Source: an uncultured Fibrobacter sp.
GTDB taxonomy: Bacteria; Fibrobacterota; Fibrobacteria; Fibrobacterales; Fibrobacteraceae
DNA: 64,000 nucleotides
Assembly (NCBI GenBank): GCA_934699585.1
Contig: CAKUWY010000007.1
Span: 81,021-145,020, forward strand
Direction of reading: 5' to 3'
Position 1 is the stretch's first letter. Each line of letters opens with the position of its first letter. The notes beneath the pieces were generated by a model, which searched no databases, was not told the DNA's origin, and was given only the letters and a program-made list of their open reading frames with translations. Below, one piece after another: positions 40,572-48,737 of the stretch. A program made the position numbers and the translations under genes.

Positions 40572-41879
40572 TTACCAGAAAATTCCAGGACGATAGTTTT
40601 CTTGAACACGGGGCTTGGCGTGGTCGGGATTCTTTGCGATATATTCGTCAAAGTCACCACGGAACTTAGCCGTATAAGAACTTACAGGACCACCAAGCGA
40701 AATAGACAACGGGCAGATAGTGACGCCGCCGAAACCGCCGCAGAGGCTCTGCATCAGTTCCACGTCGCCGTCATGACCCTTTCCTGCCACAATCAGGTTC
40801 AGCATGCGGTGCAGAAGACCCGTCCCTTCGCGGCAGGGGGTGCACTGGCCACAGGATTCATGGCTGTAGAAATTGCCGAGGCAATTCAGCAGATCTACCA
40901 TGTTGTGGGTATCGTTGATCACGATCATGGCACCAGAACCGAACATGGTCTTCATGGAAGCGAGACATTCGTAATCCATGGTCGCCACAGCAGCTTCTTC
41001 AGCAGTAAGCGGAGCGCAAGAGGAACCGCCCGGAAGCACAGCCTTCAGGTTTCCACCTACCACGCCGCCAGCGTAGTCGTTAATCATGGTCATCATCGGA
41101 GTGCCGAGAGGAGCCTCGTACACGCCCGGATTTTTCACGTCACCAGAGATGCAGAACACCTTGGTACCGCCGGCACGGGGAGTTCCCATCTTGGCGTATT
41201 CTTCGGGTTCGTGCTGCAGAATCCACGGGAGAGCCATGATGGTTTCCACGTTGTTCACGCAGGTGGGGCTCTTCCAGGCGCCGCTGACCGCCGGGAAAGG
41301 CGGCTTCAAGCGGGGCTGACCCTTCTGGCCTTCAAGAGAGTTAATCAAAGCAGTTTCTTCACCGCAGATGTAGGCGCCCGCTCCACGATGGACAAAGATG
41401 TCGAAGCAGAACTTGGTGCCCATAATGTTTTCACCCAGGTAACCGGCGGCATACGCCTGGTTCAGGGCCTTGTTGATGCTTTCGATGCAGGGCAAAAATT
41501 CGCCACGGCAATAGATGTAGGCCGCGCGGCTGCCCAGTGCCCAACCGGCGATAATCAGGCCTTCGATAAGGCGGTGGGGGTCTTCCAGCATCAAGAAATG
41601 ATCCTTGAAAGTTCCGCCTTCGCCTTCGTCGGCGTTCACCACGATATACACGGGCTTGCCGGAATTGCGAGGAACAAAGCTCCATTTCATGCCCGTGGGG
41701 AACCCTGCGCCGCCACGGCCGCGCAGGTTAGAGCGCTGCACATAGTCGATGAGTTCGAACTGACTCATGTTGAAGAGCTTTTCGGAAATATTGGCGTAGC
41801 CGCCCAGCTTCTTATAGACTTCGATGTCCTGGGCGCCCTTGCCGAAGTTCGCTGTACAAACTTTTACACATTCAGCCAT
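40572..41879 (-). CDS. nuoF: NADH-quinone oxidoreductase subunit F
   Basis: The 435-residue subunit binds NADH and FMN: RGRGGAGFPTGMKWSFVP near residue 53, NADEGEGGTFKDHFLMLEDPHRLIEGLIIA, GAGAYICGEETALINSLEG and the 4Fe-4S (N3) motif ESCGQCTPCREGT. It accepts electrons from NADH at the tip of the peripheral arm. nuoE precedes it by 2 bp and nuoG follows by 4 bp. Confidence 0.97.
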   Translation of the reverse strand: MAECVKVCTANFGKGAQDIEVYKKLGGYANISEKLFNMSQFELIDYVQRSNLRGRGGAGFPTGMKWSFVPRNSGKPVYIVVNADEGEGGTFKDHFLMLEDPHRLIEGLIIAGWALGSRAAYIYCRGEFLPCIESINKALNQAYAAGYLGENIMGTKFCFDIFVHRGAGAYICGEETALINSLEGQKGQPRLKPPFPAVSGAWKSPTCVNNVETIMALPWILQHEPEEYAKMGTPRAGGTKVFCISGDVKNPGVYEAPLGTPMMTMINDYAGGVVGGNLKAVLPGGSSCAPLTAEEAAVATMDYECLASMKTMFGSGAMIVINDTHNMVDLLNCLGNFYSHESCGQCTPCREGTGLLHRMLNLIVAGKGHDGDVELMQSLCGGFGGVTICPLSISLGGPVSSYTAKFRGDFDEYIAKNPDHAKPRVQENYRPGIFW

Positions 41880-41881
41880 AA

Positions 41882-42943
41882 TTACTTAGCCTCCTCTACC
41901 GGTGCGGGCTTCTGGGTAGCGGTAGCTTCCTTGGAAGGTTTCGCCGTGCGTTCGCCGGAAGTGGCAATCATGCGGTACACATCGCCAACCTTGCCGCTTG
42001 CGTCGAGGAAACTCTTGTCCTTCACGCCGGGCTCGCCCACGGCGTCCCACTTGGAGCCGTTCTTCTTTTCCACCACCAACTTCGTGAATTCGGGAGCGCC
42101 CTTCCAGGTGAGGGTGGCGCCAGCGTCGTCGGCTTCGGCCTTCACATTCAGCACCGGAGAAGGAGGAGCGTAGTCGGCCACCTGGGGCTTCGCCTTGGCA
42201 CCGGGAGCGCCAGGGTGTCCGCTGTGGCCCTTGACGATACCGCCCAACACATCGTGCTTGGGCATGTTGTCTTCGTGAGCATAGCACCACTTGAGAATAC
42301 GGTCAATGCTGTCGGTGGTAAGGGTAGTACCCGGTTTCATCACCAACTGGTCCCCTTCCACGTCGGTGGCGAAATCGTCGTTCACCAGCATCATGGGGCC
42401 GTTGCCGCAGCTGCCCAGGCATTCCACCTGGAGAATGGTGAAAAGACCATCGGGTGTAGTTTCACCGGTCTTGATGTTCAAGGCCTTTTCCACGTAGGCA
42501 ATCAGGCTCGGGGCGCCCTTGATGGTGCAGCTAATATTACGGCAGAACTGCAGCAGGAACTTGCCCTTGGGAGCGTGGTTGTACATGGTATAGAAGGTGG
42601 CAACACCCAGCGCATGTGCCGGAGCGCAACCGCAAACATTTGCCGCCCAGCGGATACCTTCGGTAGGCACCCAGCCGAACACGCCCTGCACAAGCCAAAG
42701 AACTTCGAGCAAAGCCCCCTGCCCCACCGGATAGCGGCTCAGCAGGTCGGCGCAGCGTTCCTTGATTTCAGGAGTGTCGAGCTTTGCAAGCACTTCCTTG
42801 GGAGAAGGCTGGGGAACGGCCTTGTTCACATAGCCAAAGGTCTGGCCCGGATCGGGCAGGGCATCGATAGGCTGTGCGGGCCTGTCAAACTTCAGGCGGT
42901 TATTGGAGACAAACTGAACAGCACCTTGGATATGTTCTCTCAT
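41882..42943 (-). CDS. nuoE: NADH-quinone oxidoreductase subunit E with C-terminal fibronectin-III-like domain
   Basis: The 353-residue protein is twice the length of ordinary NuoE (~160-180). The thioredoxin-like 2Fe-2S domain lies at ~57-225, with C134, C139 (FCRNISC) and C175, C179 (CLGSC) as ligands. An N-terminal extension of ~55 residues and a linker (SGHPGAPGAKAKPQVADYAPP) surround it. Residues ~262-342 (PSPVLNVKAEADDAGATLTW ... VYRMIATSGERTAKPS) read as a fibronectin type III-like beta sandwich, followed by a Pro/Glu tail. The extra domain is unexplained. Its stop overlaps the nuoF start region closely (2-bp gap). Confidence 0.92.
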   Translation of the reverse strand: MREHIQGAVQFVSNNRLKFDRPAQPIDALPDPGQTFGYVNKAVPQPSPKEVLAKLDTPEIKERCADLLSRYPVGQGALLEVLWLVQGVFGWVPTEGIRWAANVCGCAPAHALGVATFYTMYNHAPKGKFLLQFCRNISCTIKGAPSLIAYVEKALNIKTGETTPDGLFTILQVECLGSCGNGPMMLVNDDFATDVEGDQLVMKPGTTLTTDSIDRILKWCYAHEDNMPKHDVLGGIVKGHSGHPGAPGAKAKPQVADYAPPSPVLNVKAEADDAGATLTWKGAPEFTKLVVEKKNGSKWDAVGEPGVKDKSFLDASGKVGDVYRMIATSGERTAKPSKEATATQKPAPVEEAK

Positions 42944-44133
42944 CGGTCAAGTTCTCCAGCGATAATGTTGAGGCCCGAAAGTACGGCCATGGAGTCAGCC
43001 AGCTGACCGCCTTCCACAAGCTCGTGGAATGCGGCAAACTGCGTAAGGCAAGGCGGACGCACCTTGATGCGGTAGGGGTGGCCCGAGCCGTCGGAAACGA
43101 TGGTAAAGCCAAGCTCGCCGTTGGCACATTCGGACCCGCAGTAGTATTCCCCTTCGGGAACGCGAATGCCTTCATAGACGCTCTTGAAACGACCAATCAG
43201 GCCTTCCATGTCCTGGTAGGCCAGCTTGTGCGAGGGCACGCGGATGCGTGGATCGACGATGTCGATGGGCCCGGGCGCAAGGCGCTTCAGGGCCTGGCGC
43301 ACAATCTTCATGGACTCTTCGATTTCGGCGAGGCGGACCTGCAGACGGTCGTTGCAGTCGCCCTGAGTGCCCACCACCACTTCCCAGTCGTAGGTCTCGT
43401 AATCGTAGTAGGGTTCATCCTTACGAAGGTCAGATGCGACACCGCAAGCGCGGAGGCAGGGGCCTGTCCAGCCGTAGCTGATGGCCTTTTCGGCAGAAAT
43501 CTTGCCGATACCCACGGTACGGTCCAGGAAGATACGGTTACGGTCCAAGCAGGCATGCAAATCCTTCAGGGCCTTCTCGGTAGAATCGAGAGCCGCAAGG
43601 ACATCCTGCTCAAAGCCGTCGTAGCTGTCGCGAGAAAGACCGCCGATACGGGAGTAGCTGTTGGTCAGGCGCGCACCGGTGAGCTTTTCCCAGATGCACA
43701 TGATTTCTTCACGGGGGTTAAAGGCATACATGAACGGAGTGGTTCCGCCCAGGTCCTGGAAGGCAGCCGCCACGCACACAAAGTGGTCGTTGATACGGCT
43801 AAGTTCGTTCACAATCACGCGGAGCACCTTGCAGCGTTCCGTGATTTCTACGCCGAACATGTTCTCTACCGCACGGCAGTAAGCGATATTGTTCATGATA
43901 GCGGAGCAATAGTTGAGACGGTCAGTGTAAGGAACCACCTGCTGCCAGGTGCCCCGTTCCACCATCTTCTCGAACCCGCGGTGGAGGTAGCCGATTTCTT
44001 CGACGCTCGCCACGATGGTTTCACCGTCCATGGCCGCCAAGAAACGCAAGCATCCGTGAGTGGCCGGGTGGCTCGGGCCCACGTTCAGGGGCATCAGGCT
44101 CTGTCTCTTGCCTCTATGATCCAGTACAATCAT
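42940..44133 (-). CDS. nuoD: NADH-quinone oxidoreductase subunit D
   Basis: The 397-residue subunit has the 49-kDa family marks: NVGPSHPATHGCLRFLAAMDGETI, EEIGYLHRGFEKMVE, PYTDRLNYCSAIMNN, RVIVNELSRINDH, and near the end a region ending DLNIIAGELDR-like (GLNIIAGELDR). It forms the quinone pocket with NuoB and NuoH. It is separate from nuoC here, unlike the fused nuoCD of some bacteria, and overlaps nuoC and nuoE by 4 bp each. Confidence 0.96.
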   Translation of the reverse strand: MIVLDHRGKRQSLMPLNVGPSHPATHGCLRFLAAMDGETIVASVEEIGYLHRGFEKMVERGTWQQVVPYTDRLNYCSAIMNNIAYCRAVENMFGVEITERCKVLRVIVNELSRINDHFVCVAAAFQDLGGTTPFMYAFNPREEIMCIWEKLTGARLTNSYSRIGGLSRDSYDGFEQDVLAALDSTEKALKDLHACLDRNRIFLDRTVGIGKISAEKAISYGWTGPCLRACGVASDLRKDEPYYDYETYDWEVVVGTQGDCNDRLQVRLAEIEESMKIVRQALKRLAPGPIDIVDPRIRVPSHKLAYQDMEGLIGRFKSVYEGIRVPEGEYYCGSECANGELGFTIVSDGSGHPYRIKVRPPCLTQFAAFHELVEGGQLADSMAVLSGLNIIAGELDR

Positions 44134-44735
44134 TCTTTGATACTCCCTTCCAAAAATTCGTTATCCACGGTTTCCACTTCCTTGCTGCGCTGGACAACCC
44201 TGTAGCCAAGCACCTCCAGACGCTTTTCCAAAGCGGGGAGCAAGTAGTCGTTGGTAGAAAGCCACTGACGCTTCTGGGCAGGGTAATCCTTGCGGAGCGG
44301 ATGGCCCACAAATTCCACATGGTTCAACAGGCGGCGGAGGTCCGGATGGCCCGTGAACACAATCCCGAACTGGTCGAACACTTCGCGCTCGTACCAGTTG
44401 GCGTTGGCATACAGGTCCGTAAGGGTGGGGACATTCAGGTCGGTCTCAGGAACCTGCACCTTCAGACGAATCCGGGCACCGGGAGTGGACATGCTCTTGA
44501 AGGCGTAGTCCACCGCAAAGCGGGGGCCTTCGTGATTGGGGTAAGTCAGGTAATCGACACCGGCGATATCCACCAGCATCTCGAACTTGATAGCCGACTC
44601 GTCGCGAAGGAACTGGACCGCATTGTGCAGATAGGCGGCAGGCACAACCGCCGTCACCGTCCACTTGTCCTTGGACTCCTTCGTCGCACCAAACTTTTCC
44701 TCCAGGACGGAGAAGATTTCATCTACGTTCACCAT
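44130..44735 (-). CDS. nuoC: NADH-quinone oxidoreductase subunit C
   Basis: The 201-residue protein matches the 30-kDa subunit: FEMLVDIAGVDYLTYPNHEGPRFAVDYAFKSM, RIRLKVQVPE, SLTDLYANANWYEREVFDQFGIVFTGHPDLRRLL-type sequence (here TLTDLYANANWYEREVFD) and HVEFVGHPLRKDYP. It is a structural subunit of the peripheral arm. The stop codon overlaps nuoD by 4 bp. Confidence 0.95.
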   Translation of the reverse strand: MVNVDEIFSVLEEKFGATKESKDKWTVTAVVPAAYLHNAVQFLRDESAIKFEMLVDIAGVDYLTYPNHEGPRFAVDYAFKSMSTPGARIRLKVQVPETDLNVPTLTDLYANANWYEREVFDQFGIVFTGHPDLRRLLNHVEFVGHPLRKDYPAQKRQWLSTNDYLLPALEKRLEVLGYRVVQRSKEVETVDNEFLEGSIKE

Positions 44736-44738
44736 CTT

Positions 44739-45374
44739 CTACCTCTTCCAGAACTGGGTCTGTTCAACAAACTCTTTTTCTTTTTCGGCCACCAGTTCCT
44801 TGAACTCGGCAACCTTCTCGTGGGCAAACTCGCGGGCCTCTTCCTTAGCCTCGGCGGTCTTCGCCTTGATCATTTCCAGCTGTTCCTTGACCCGCTCGGT
44901 GCGCTGTTTCATGTAGGACTCGTCCTTGATCTTCTTTTGCAGGTCGAACATGGCGTCGAAGAAGGCCTCCGGGCGGCTGGGACAGCCGCCGATGTACACA
45001 TCCACCGGGATGATGTGGTCGATACCCGGCACGGTGCAGTAACAGTCGTAAAATCCGCCGGAGCAGGCGCAGGCGCCCATGGCAATCACCCAGCGGGGTT
45101 CGGCCATCTGCTCGTAGATGCGCTTGAGGATAGGGGCCTGCTTGTAGGTAATGGTCCCGGACACCAGAAGCACGTCGGACTGGCGCGGGGTAAAGCGCAC
45201 GTATTCCGAACCGATACGGGAAAGGTCGTAACGGCCCACCTCGGTACTCATAAACTCAATCGCGCAACAGGCCGTACCGTAGGGGAACGGCCAAAGGGAA
45301 TTCGTACGGCCCCAGTTGACCAAAAAGTCAAGGGAGGACGTTATGAAATTCGGCTTTTCTGCCACATCAGTCAT
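44739..45374 (-). CDS. nuoB: NADH-quinone oxidoreductase subunit B with C-terminal coiled coil
   Basis: The 211-residue protein carries cluster N2 ligands: the adjacent pair C36-C37 in GTACCAIEF, then GACACSGGFYDCY and IGGCPSRPEA. The family core ends near residue 150. A highly charged helical tail follows (KKIKDESYMKQRTERVKEQL ... EFKELVAEKEKEFVE), absent from most NuoB. The start at 45374 has GAGGAAA upstream; an in-frame extension of 37 codons lacks similarity. It is the first nuo gene here: nuoA, usually just upstream, is not in the window. Confidence 0.95.
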   Translation of the reverse strand: MTDVAEKPNFITSSLDFLVNWGRTNSLWPFPYGTACCAIEFMSTEVGRYDLSRIGSEYVRFTPRQSDVLLVSGTITYKQAPILKRIYEQMAEPRWVIAMGACACSGGFYDCYCTVPGIDHIIPVDVYIGGCPSRPEAFFDAMFDLQKKIKDESYMKQRTERVKEQLEMIKAKTAEAKEEAREFAHEKVAEFKELVAEKEKEFVEQTQFWKR

Positions 45375-45538
45375 AAGGGTTTCCTCACAAAATTCGGCCA
45401 AAAAGATAGAAAAAACGGGAATTTTGGAGGAATTTGGCCCTTTCAAAAAATGAAAAAAGACTCCATTTAGACAGGGCATTCTCACGGCCCGTCGGCGGGT
45501 ACTTTTAGTAACTCTATGACTGTCAAAAGATTAGGCTT

Positions 45539-45757
45539 TCACTCGGCCCAATGGTTGCCATTGTAGTTCTTGGCGGTGTCGCTGGAACTTCCCGTAGGTT
45601 CTAGTCTAAATTCAACCGGCATACCTCTCCAATCATAGGAAATTTTCAGGCGATCAAATCCCTTTTTCGTTAAATGGGCCTTATTTTCACCTAAAATTCG
45701 CCAAAATCTCAGATTCTCAAGAAAAAATCCAGCAGAAAAATGAGCAATAAGCAGCAA
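45539..45757 (-). pseudogene. 72-codon ORF ending like RibF
   Basis: The ORF ends SSSDTAKNYNGNHWAE, very close to the RibF C-terminus at 47742 (DADTARHYNGNHWAE). The DNA of this end matches too (CCCAATGGTTGCC, TTGTAGT, GGCGGTGTCG in order). The rest (KKGFDRLKISYDWRGMPVEF...) resembles no family I know. It may be a degraded duplicate of the ribF 3' end fused to foreign sequence; a real small gene is possible. Confidence 0.4.
45633..45649. repeat. 17-bp direct repeat, left copy
   Basis: The sequence TCATAGGAAATTTTCAG is identical to 47121-47137. The two copies flank the DUF4143 ATPase gene. Confidence 0.8.
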
Positions 45758-45821
45758 ATTTCCCGTAGAAAAATGTATATTTTTGTTAAAACTTCCCCTA
45801 GAAAAGAGTATATTTCGTAAT

Positions 45822-47126
45822 ATGGAACGATCCCTATTTACAAAATTGCAAGCCTGGAAGGATTCCCCGAATAGATGCCCCTTGGTGCTGGACGGGGCCC
45901 GGCAAGTCGGGAAAACCTGGATTTTGCGTCAATTTGGCGAAAAATCCTATAAAGACATGGTCTACGTGAACTGTGACCGGAACGCCTTTGCCCAATCGCT
46001 TTTCGTAGACTACGACATAAATCGTATCCTGACAGCCCTTTCTGCATATTCGGGGAAAAAAATTCTACCGAACGAGACTCTCGTAATTTTTGACGAAATC
46101 CAGGAAGTTCCCGCTGGTTTGACGGCACTCAAGTATTTTTGCGAAGATAGGCCGGATGTTCATGTTGCGGTGGCGGGCTCTCTGTTGGGATTGCAGAATC
46201 ACGTCGGCACAGGCTTCCCGGTTGGAAAAGTTGACCGGCTTCGTCTGTACCCGATGTCCTTCAAGGAATTCTTGCTGGCTATGGGAGAATCGCCACTGGC
46301 GGATTACCTTGAAGAAGGCAAGTGGAACGAATATTTCGTCATTAAGGACAAATTGATCAATCTGCTACGCGAGTATTACTTTGTTGGCGGCATGCCCTTA
46401 GCCGTGGACGTCTATTCCAAGCGTCGCGACATTTTTGAAGTCCGAGAAATCCAGAATAAAATACTGATGGACTATAATGACGACTTTTCAAAGCATATCC
46501 CGTCAAACGATCTGCCTAAAGTTCGGGCGATATGGAATTCTGTCCCCGGTCAGCTTGCAAAAGAAAACAAGAAGTTCATTTGGGGATACCTCCGGAAGGG
46601 GGGCCGTGCCAAGGACTACGAAAATGCCATACAGTGGCTCATGGATGCCGGCCTCATTCATAAGGTTCACCGGGTGAAAAAATTCGATATTCCTCTCAAG
46701 TTTTATGAAGATTCAAATACGTTTAAGATATTCCTGAATGACCTTGGCTTGTTGGGTGCGCTCGCGAATGTTCCAGCCAAGGAAATCCTGGCCGAGTCCC
46801 GACTGTTGACAGAATACAAGGGGTCATTTACGGAACAGTACGTTGAACAGCAAATTCGATGTTCCACCGACATGCCGCTCTATTACTACACCAACGAGAA
46901 TTCGACATCCGAAATAGATTTTGTCTTGCAGACAGAGAGAGTGTATCCTGTAGAGGTTAAGGCGGAGGAGAACCTGAAGGCGAAATCCCTTGCCTATGTA
47001 CTTAAAGCAAACAACCAGCTGAACGGACTTCGTTTTTCCATGGCGGATTATCGTGAAGAGACGAGGATGAAAAACATTCCCCTATATCTGATTGATTGGT
47101 ATTTAGAAAAAAAATTGCTCTCATAG
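45822..47126 (+). CDS. AAA-family ATPase with C-terminal DUF4143
   Basis: The 434-residue protein has Walker A GARQVGKT at residues 25-32, Walker B LVIFDEIQE with D91-E92, AGSLLG (sensor-type) and YPMSFKEFLLAMG. The C-terminal DUF4143 region holds LYYYTNENSTSEIDFVLQ and YPVEVKAEEN, which together resemble a PD-(D/E)XK nuclease-like core (E..D...EVK). These accessory-genome proteins are common in gut bacteria and of unclear role. The ATG at 45822 is preferred over one 39 bp upstream. The gene is flanked by 17-bp direct repeats, the right one overlapping its stop codon, suggesting acquisition as a cassette. Confidence 0.88.
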   Translation: MERSLFTKLQAWKDSPNRCPLVLDGARQVGKTWILRQFGEKSYKDMVYVNCDRNAFAQSLFVDYDINRILTALSAYSGKKILPNETLVIFDEIQEVPAGLTALKYFCEDRPDVHVAVAGSLLGLQNHVGTGFPVGKVDRLRLYPMSFKEFLLAMGESPLADYLEEGKWNEYFVIKDKLINLLREYYFVGGMPLAVDVYSKRRDIFEVREIQNKILMDYNDDFSKHIPSNDLPKVRAIWNSVPGQLAKENKKFIWGYLRKGGRAKDYENAIQWLMDAGLIHKVHRVKKFDIPLKFYEDSNTFKIFLNDLGLLGALANVPAKEILAESRLLTEYKGSFTEQYVEQQIRCSTDMPLYYYTNENSTSEIDFVLQTERVYPVEVKAEENLKAKSLAYVLKANNQLNGLRFSMADYREETRMKNIPLYLIDWYLEKKLLS

Positions 47127-47137
47127 GAAATTTTCAG
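47121..47137. repeat. 17-bp direct repeat, right copy
   Basis: This copy of TCATAGGAAATTTTCAG includes the stop codon (TAG) of the ATPase gene. In both copies the next bases are (G)CGA. Confidence 0.8.
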
Positions 47138-47741
47138 CGACTTAAAACTTATCTACAATCAATTTTCCCTAGGAATTGTACGGGAAAAGGCCGCTGGGGC
47201 GACCTTTGGAAAAAACAAAGCATTTGAATTAGTTTCTTAATGAGATAACATTTCTTCTAAAAAAATTCTTTTTGGGGTAGTATCAATATATTCATCAGGT
47301 TTCAATCGTATTTTCCCGCTATATACATCAATTTTTATTTGACCATATCTACAAAGACGAACATCTTTCTTGCAAAAGTCATAATGACTCAACAAGGTGT
47401 GCACCCGATATTTGTCCTCATCTATTTTTTCAACAGATTTGGCTAAACGAAGAAGGATATACTTTGATGTTAAAAAATACGCTAGCAACACGAATAATAT
47501 GAAGAAAATATAACATTCAATAAACTTACTAGCATAAGGGCTATTAAAATAAACTACAGATATCTATGCAATCATCGTAATAAAGATAACCGTCCATACA
47601 ATAAAGAAAAACAAACAAATTTCAGCAATCCTTGTTTTAGTACTAACATTATTTACTCCGGGTAGTCCTCTGGATTTTCCATCATTCTGAAATATTGCGA
47701 AAAAAAAGACTAAAAATACAAGATTTCGCAAAAGCTGACTT
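47127..47741. other. AT-rich region between the ATPase gene and ribF
   Basis: The 615-bp segment is visibly more AT-rich than its surroundings. On the minus strand a frame open from ribF to about 47237 is broken once by a TAG at 47564-47566. No promoter or RNA gene was recognised. Confidence 0.5.
47237..47720 (-). pseudogene. Possible membrane-protein remnant interrupted by an in-frame amber codon
   Basis: One minus-strand frame reads NLVFLVFFFAIFQNDGKS, then CLFFFIVWTVIFITMIA, a stop, then YIFFILFVLLAYFLTSKYILLRLAK and a soluble tail ending PKRIFLEEMLSH. The stop separates two halves with hydrophobic segments in the same frame. Only weak start codons are available (GTG at 47491 for the second half). 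It could be a decayed gene, or a short GTG-started ORF of 84 codons at 47237-47491. Family unknown; base composition unlike the neighbours suggests transfer. Confidence 0.35.
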
Positions 47742-48674
47742 TTATTCCGCCCAATGGTTGCCGTTGTAGTGGCGGGCGGTGTCGGCGTCCATGCCGATTT
47801 GGCGCACCAAATCTTCAAGACTTGCAAACTTCTGCTCGGGCCGGAGGTAGGTGAGCAAATCCAAGGAAAGGGGCTTACCGTAAATGTCTTCGTCAAAGTC
47901 CAGAATATAGGCCTCGATGGCCAACTGGTGATTACCCGTAGAAGGCTGCATGCCGATGTTCACCACCGCACGGAAAATCCGCTCTTCGTTCTTGCCGTCG
48001 GAGGATTCGGAATCGAGCCTTGCCGAGGCCACATAGACCCCAATCTTGGGCAGGAACTTGTAAGGTTCCACCTGCAGGTTCGCGGTCGGGAACCCAATGG
48101 TGTGCCCAAGGCGCTTACCCTCCACCACCGTTCCAGACAGTCGGTAAGGCCTGCCCAGGTAAGTCTGGGCACGGTCCACGTCTCCGTTCAAAAGGGCGTT
48201 GCGCACCGCCGAAGAACTGACCCGCTCCCCCTTGTAGAGCACGATGGAAAGCATCTGGGTAGAAAGTTCCGGGAATGCCGCCGTGATGGTTTCGTAGTTG
48301 CCCTTGCCGCCGGCACCGAAGCAATGGTCGTGCCCGAAGAACATGGAACAAACGCCCCGCTTCTCAATGAGTTCGTTACGGACAAATTCATCAAAAGGGA
48401 GCCTCGCCAGTTCCTTCGTGAAGGGCATCACCAAGAATTCAAGGCCCAGGCTCTCTACGAATTCACGTTTTTCCTTGGTGGTGGTAAGGAGCAAAGGGTC
48501 GCCGGGTTCACGGAGCACGTAGTTGGAATGGGGTTCGAAACTGATGACGGTGGGCACAAGGCCGTTTACCTCGGCCACGGCCTTCAGGGAACGGAAAAGC
48601 GCCTGGTGACCCAGGTGGCACCCGTCAAAATTTCCCATGGTTATGGCTCTTCTCTGTTTCACATTCACCAACAT
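47742..48674 (-). CDS. ribF: Bifunctional riboflavin kinase/FAD synthetase
   Basis: The 310-residue protein has an N-terminal FAD synthetase domain with TMGNFDGCHLGHQALF and FFGHDHCFGAGGKGNYETI, SSSAVRNALLNGDVDRAQTYLGRPY. The C-terminal riboflavin kinase domain has GKRLGHTIGFPTANL, GVYVASA and VVNIGMQPST ... IEAYILDFDEDIYGKPL. It makes FMN then FAD from riboflavin and ATP. It closes the rimP-nusA-infB-rbfA-truB-ribF cluster. Its 3' end appears partly duplicated at 45539. Confidence 0.96.
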   Translation of the reverse strand: MLVNVKQRRAITMGNFDGCHLGHQALFRSLKAVAEVNGLVPTVISFEPHSNYVLREPGDPLLLTTTKEKREFVESLGLEFLVMPFTKELARLPFDEFVRNELIEKRGVCSMFFGHDHCFGAGGKGNYETITAAFPELSTQMLSIVLYKGERVSSSAVRNALLNGDVDRAQTYLGRPYRLSGTVVEGKRLGHTIGFPTANLQVEPYKFLPKIGVYVASARLDSESSDGKNEERIFRAVVNIGMQPSTGNHQLAIEAYILDFDEDIYGKPLSLDLLTYLRPEQKFASLEDLVRQIGMDADTARHYNGNHWAE

Positions 48675-48709
48675 TCGTTTCTTACCTTGTCATCCCCGAC
48701 TTTCTTTCT

Positions 48710-48736
48710 GTCATCCCCGCGAAAGCGGGGATCTCC
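48710..48736. repeat. Palindromic repeat between truB and ribF
   Basis: The unit GTCATCCCCGCG AAA GCGGGGATCTCC type differs at one base from 6771-6797. A half-unit GTCATCCCCGAC lies at 48689. It ends just before the truB stop codon. Confidence 0.75.
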
Positions 48737-48737
48737 C

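Larger units (their letters stand above)
45375..45821. other. Divergent intergenic region between nuoB and the DUF4143 ATPase gene
   Basis: The 447-bp gap should hold the nuo promoter (left) and the ATPase promoter (right). It contains a small minus-strand ORF (45539-45757), one arm of the 17-bp direct repeat (45633-45649), and two related short sequences before the ATPase start (CCGTAGAAAAATGTATATTT at about 45763 and a variant 34 bp later). Confidence 0.5.

Noticed and set aside
39035..40669. Long plus-strand ORFs opposite nuoG, nuoF and nuoD
   Set aside because: Each mirrors a complete minus-strand complex I gene with clear Fe-S motifs; codon bias creates the open antisense frame.
45783..45821. 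Upstream ATG as start of the DUF4143 ATPase
   Set aside because: The 13 additional residues are not family-like and no ribosome site precedes it; the ATG at 45822 fits the family start.
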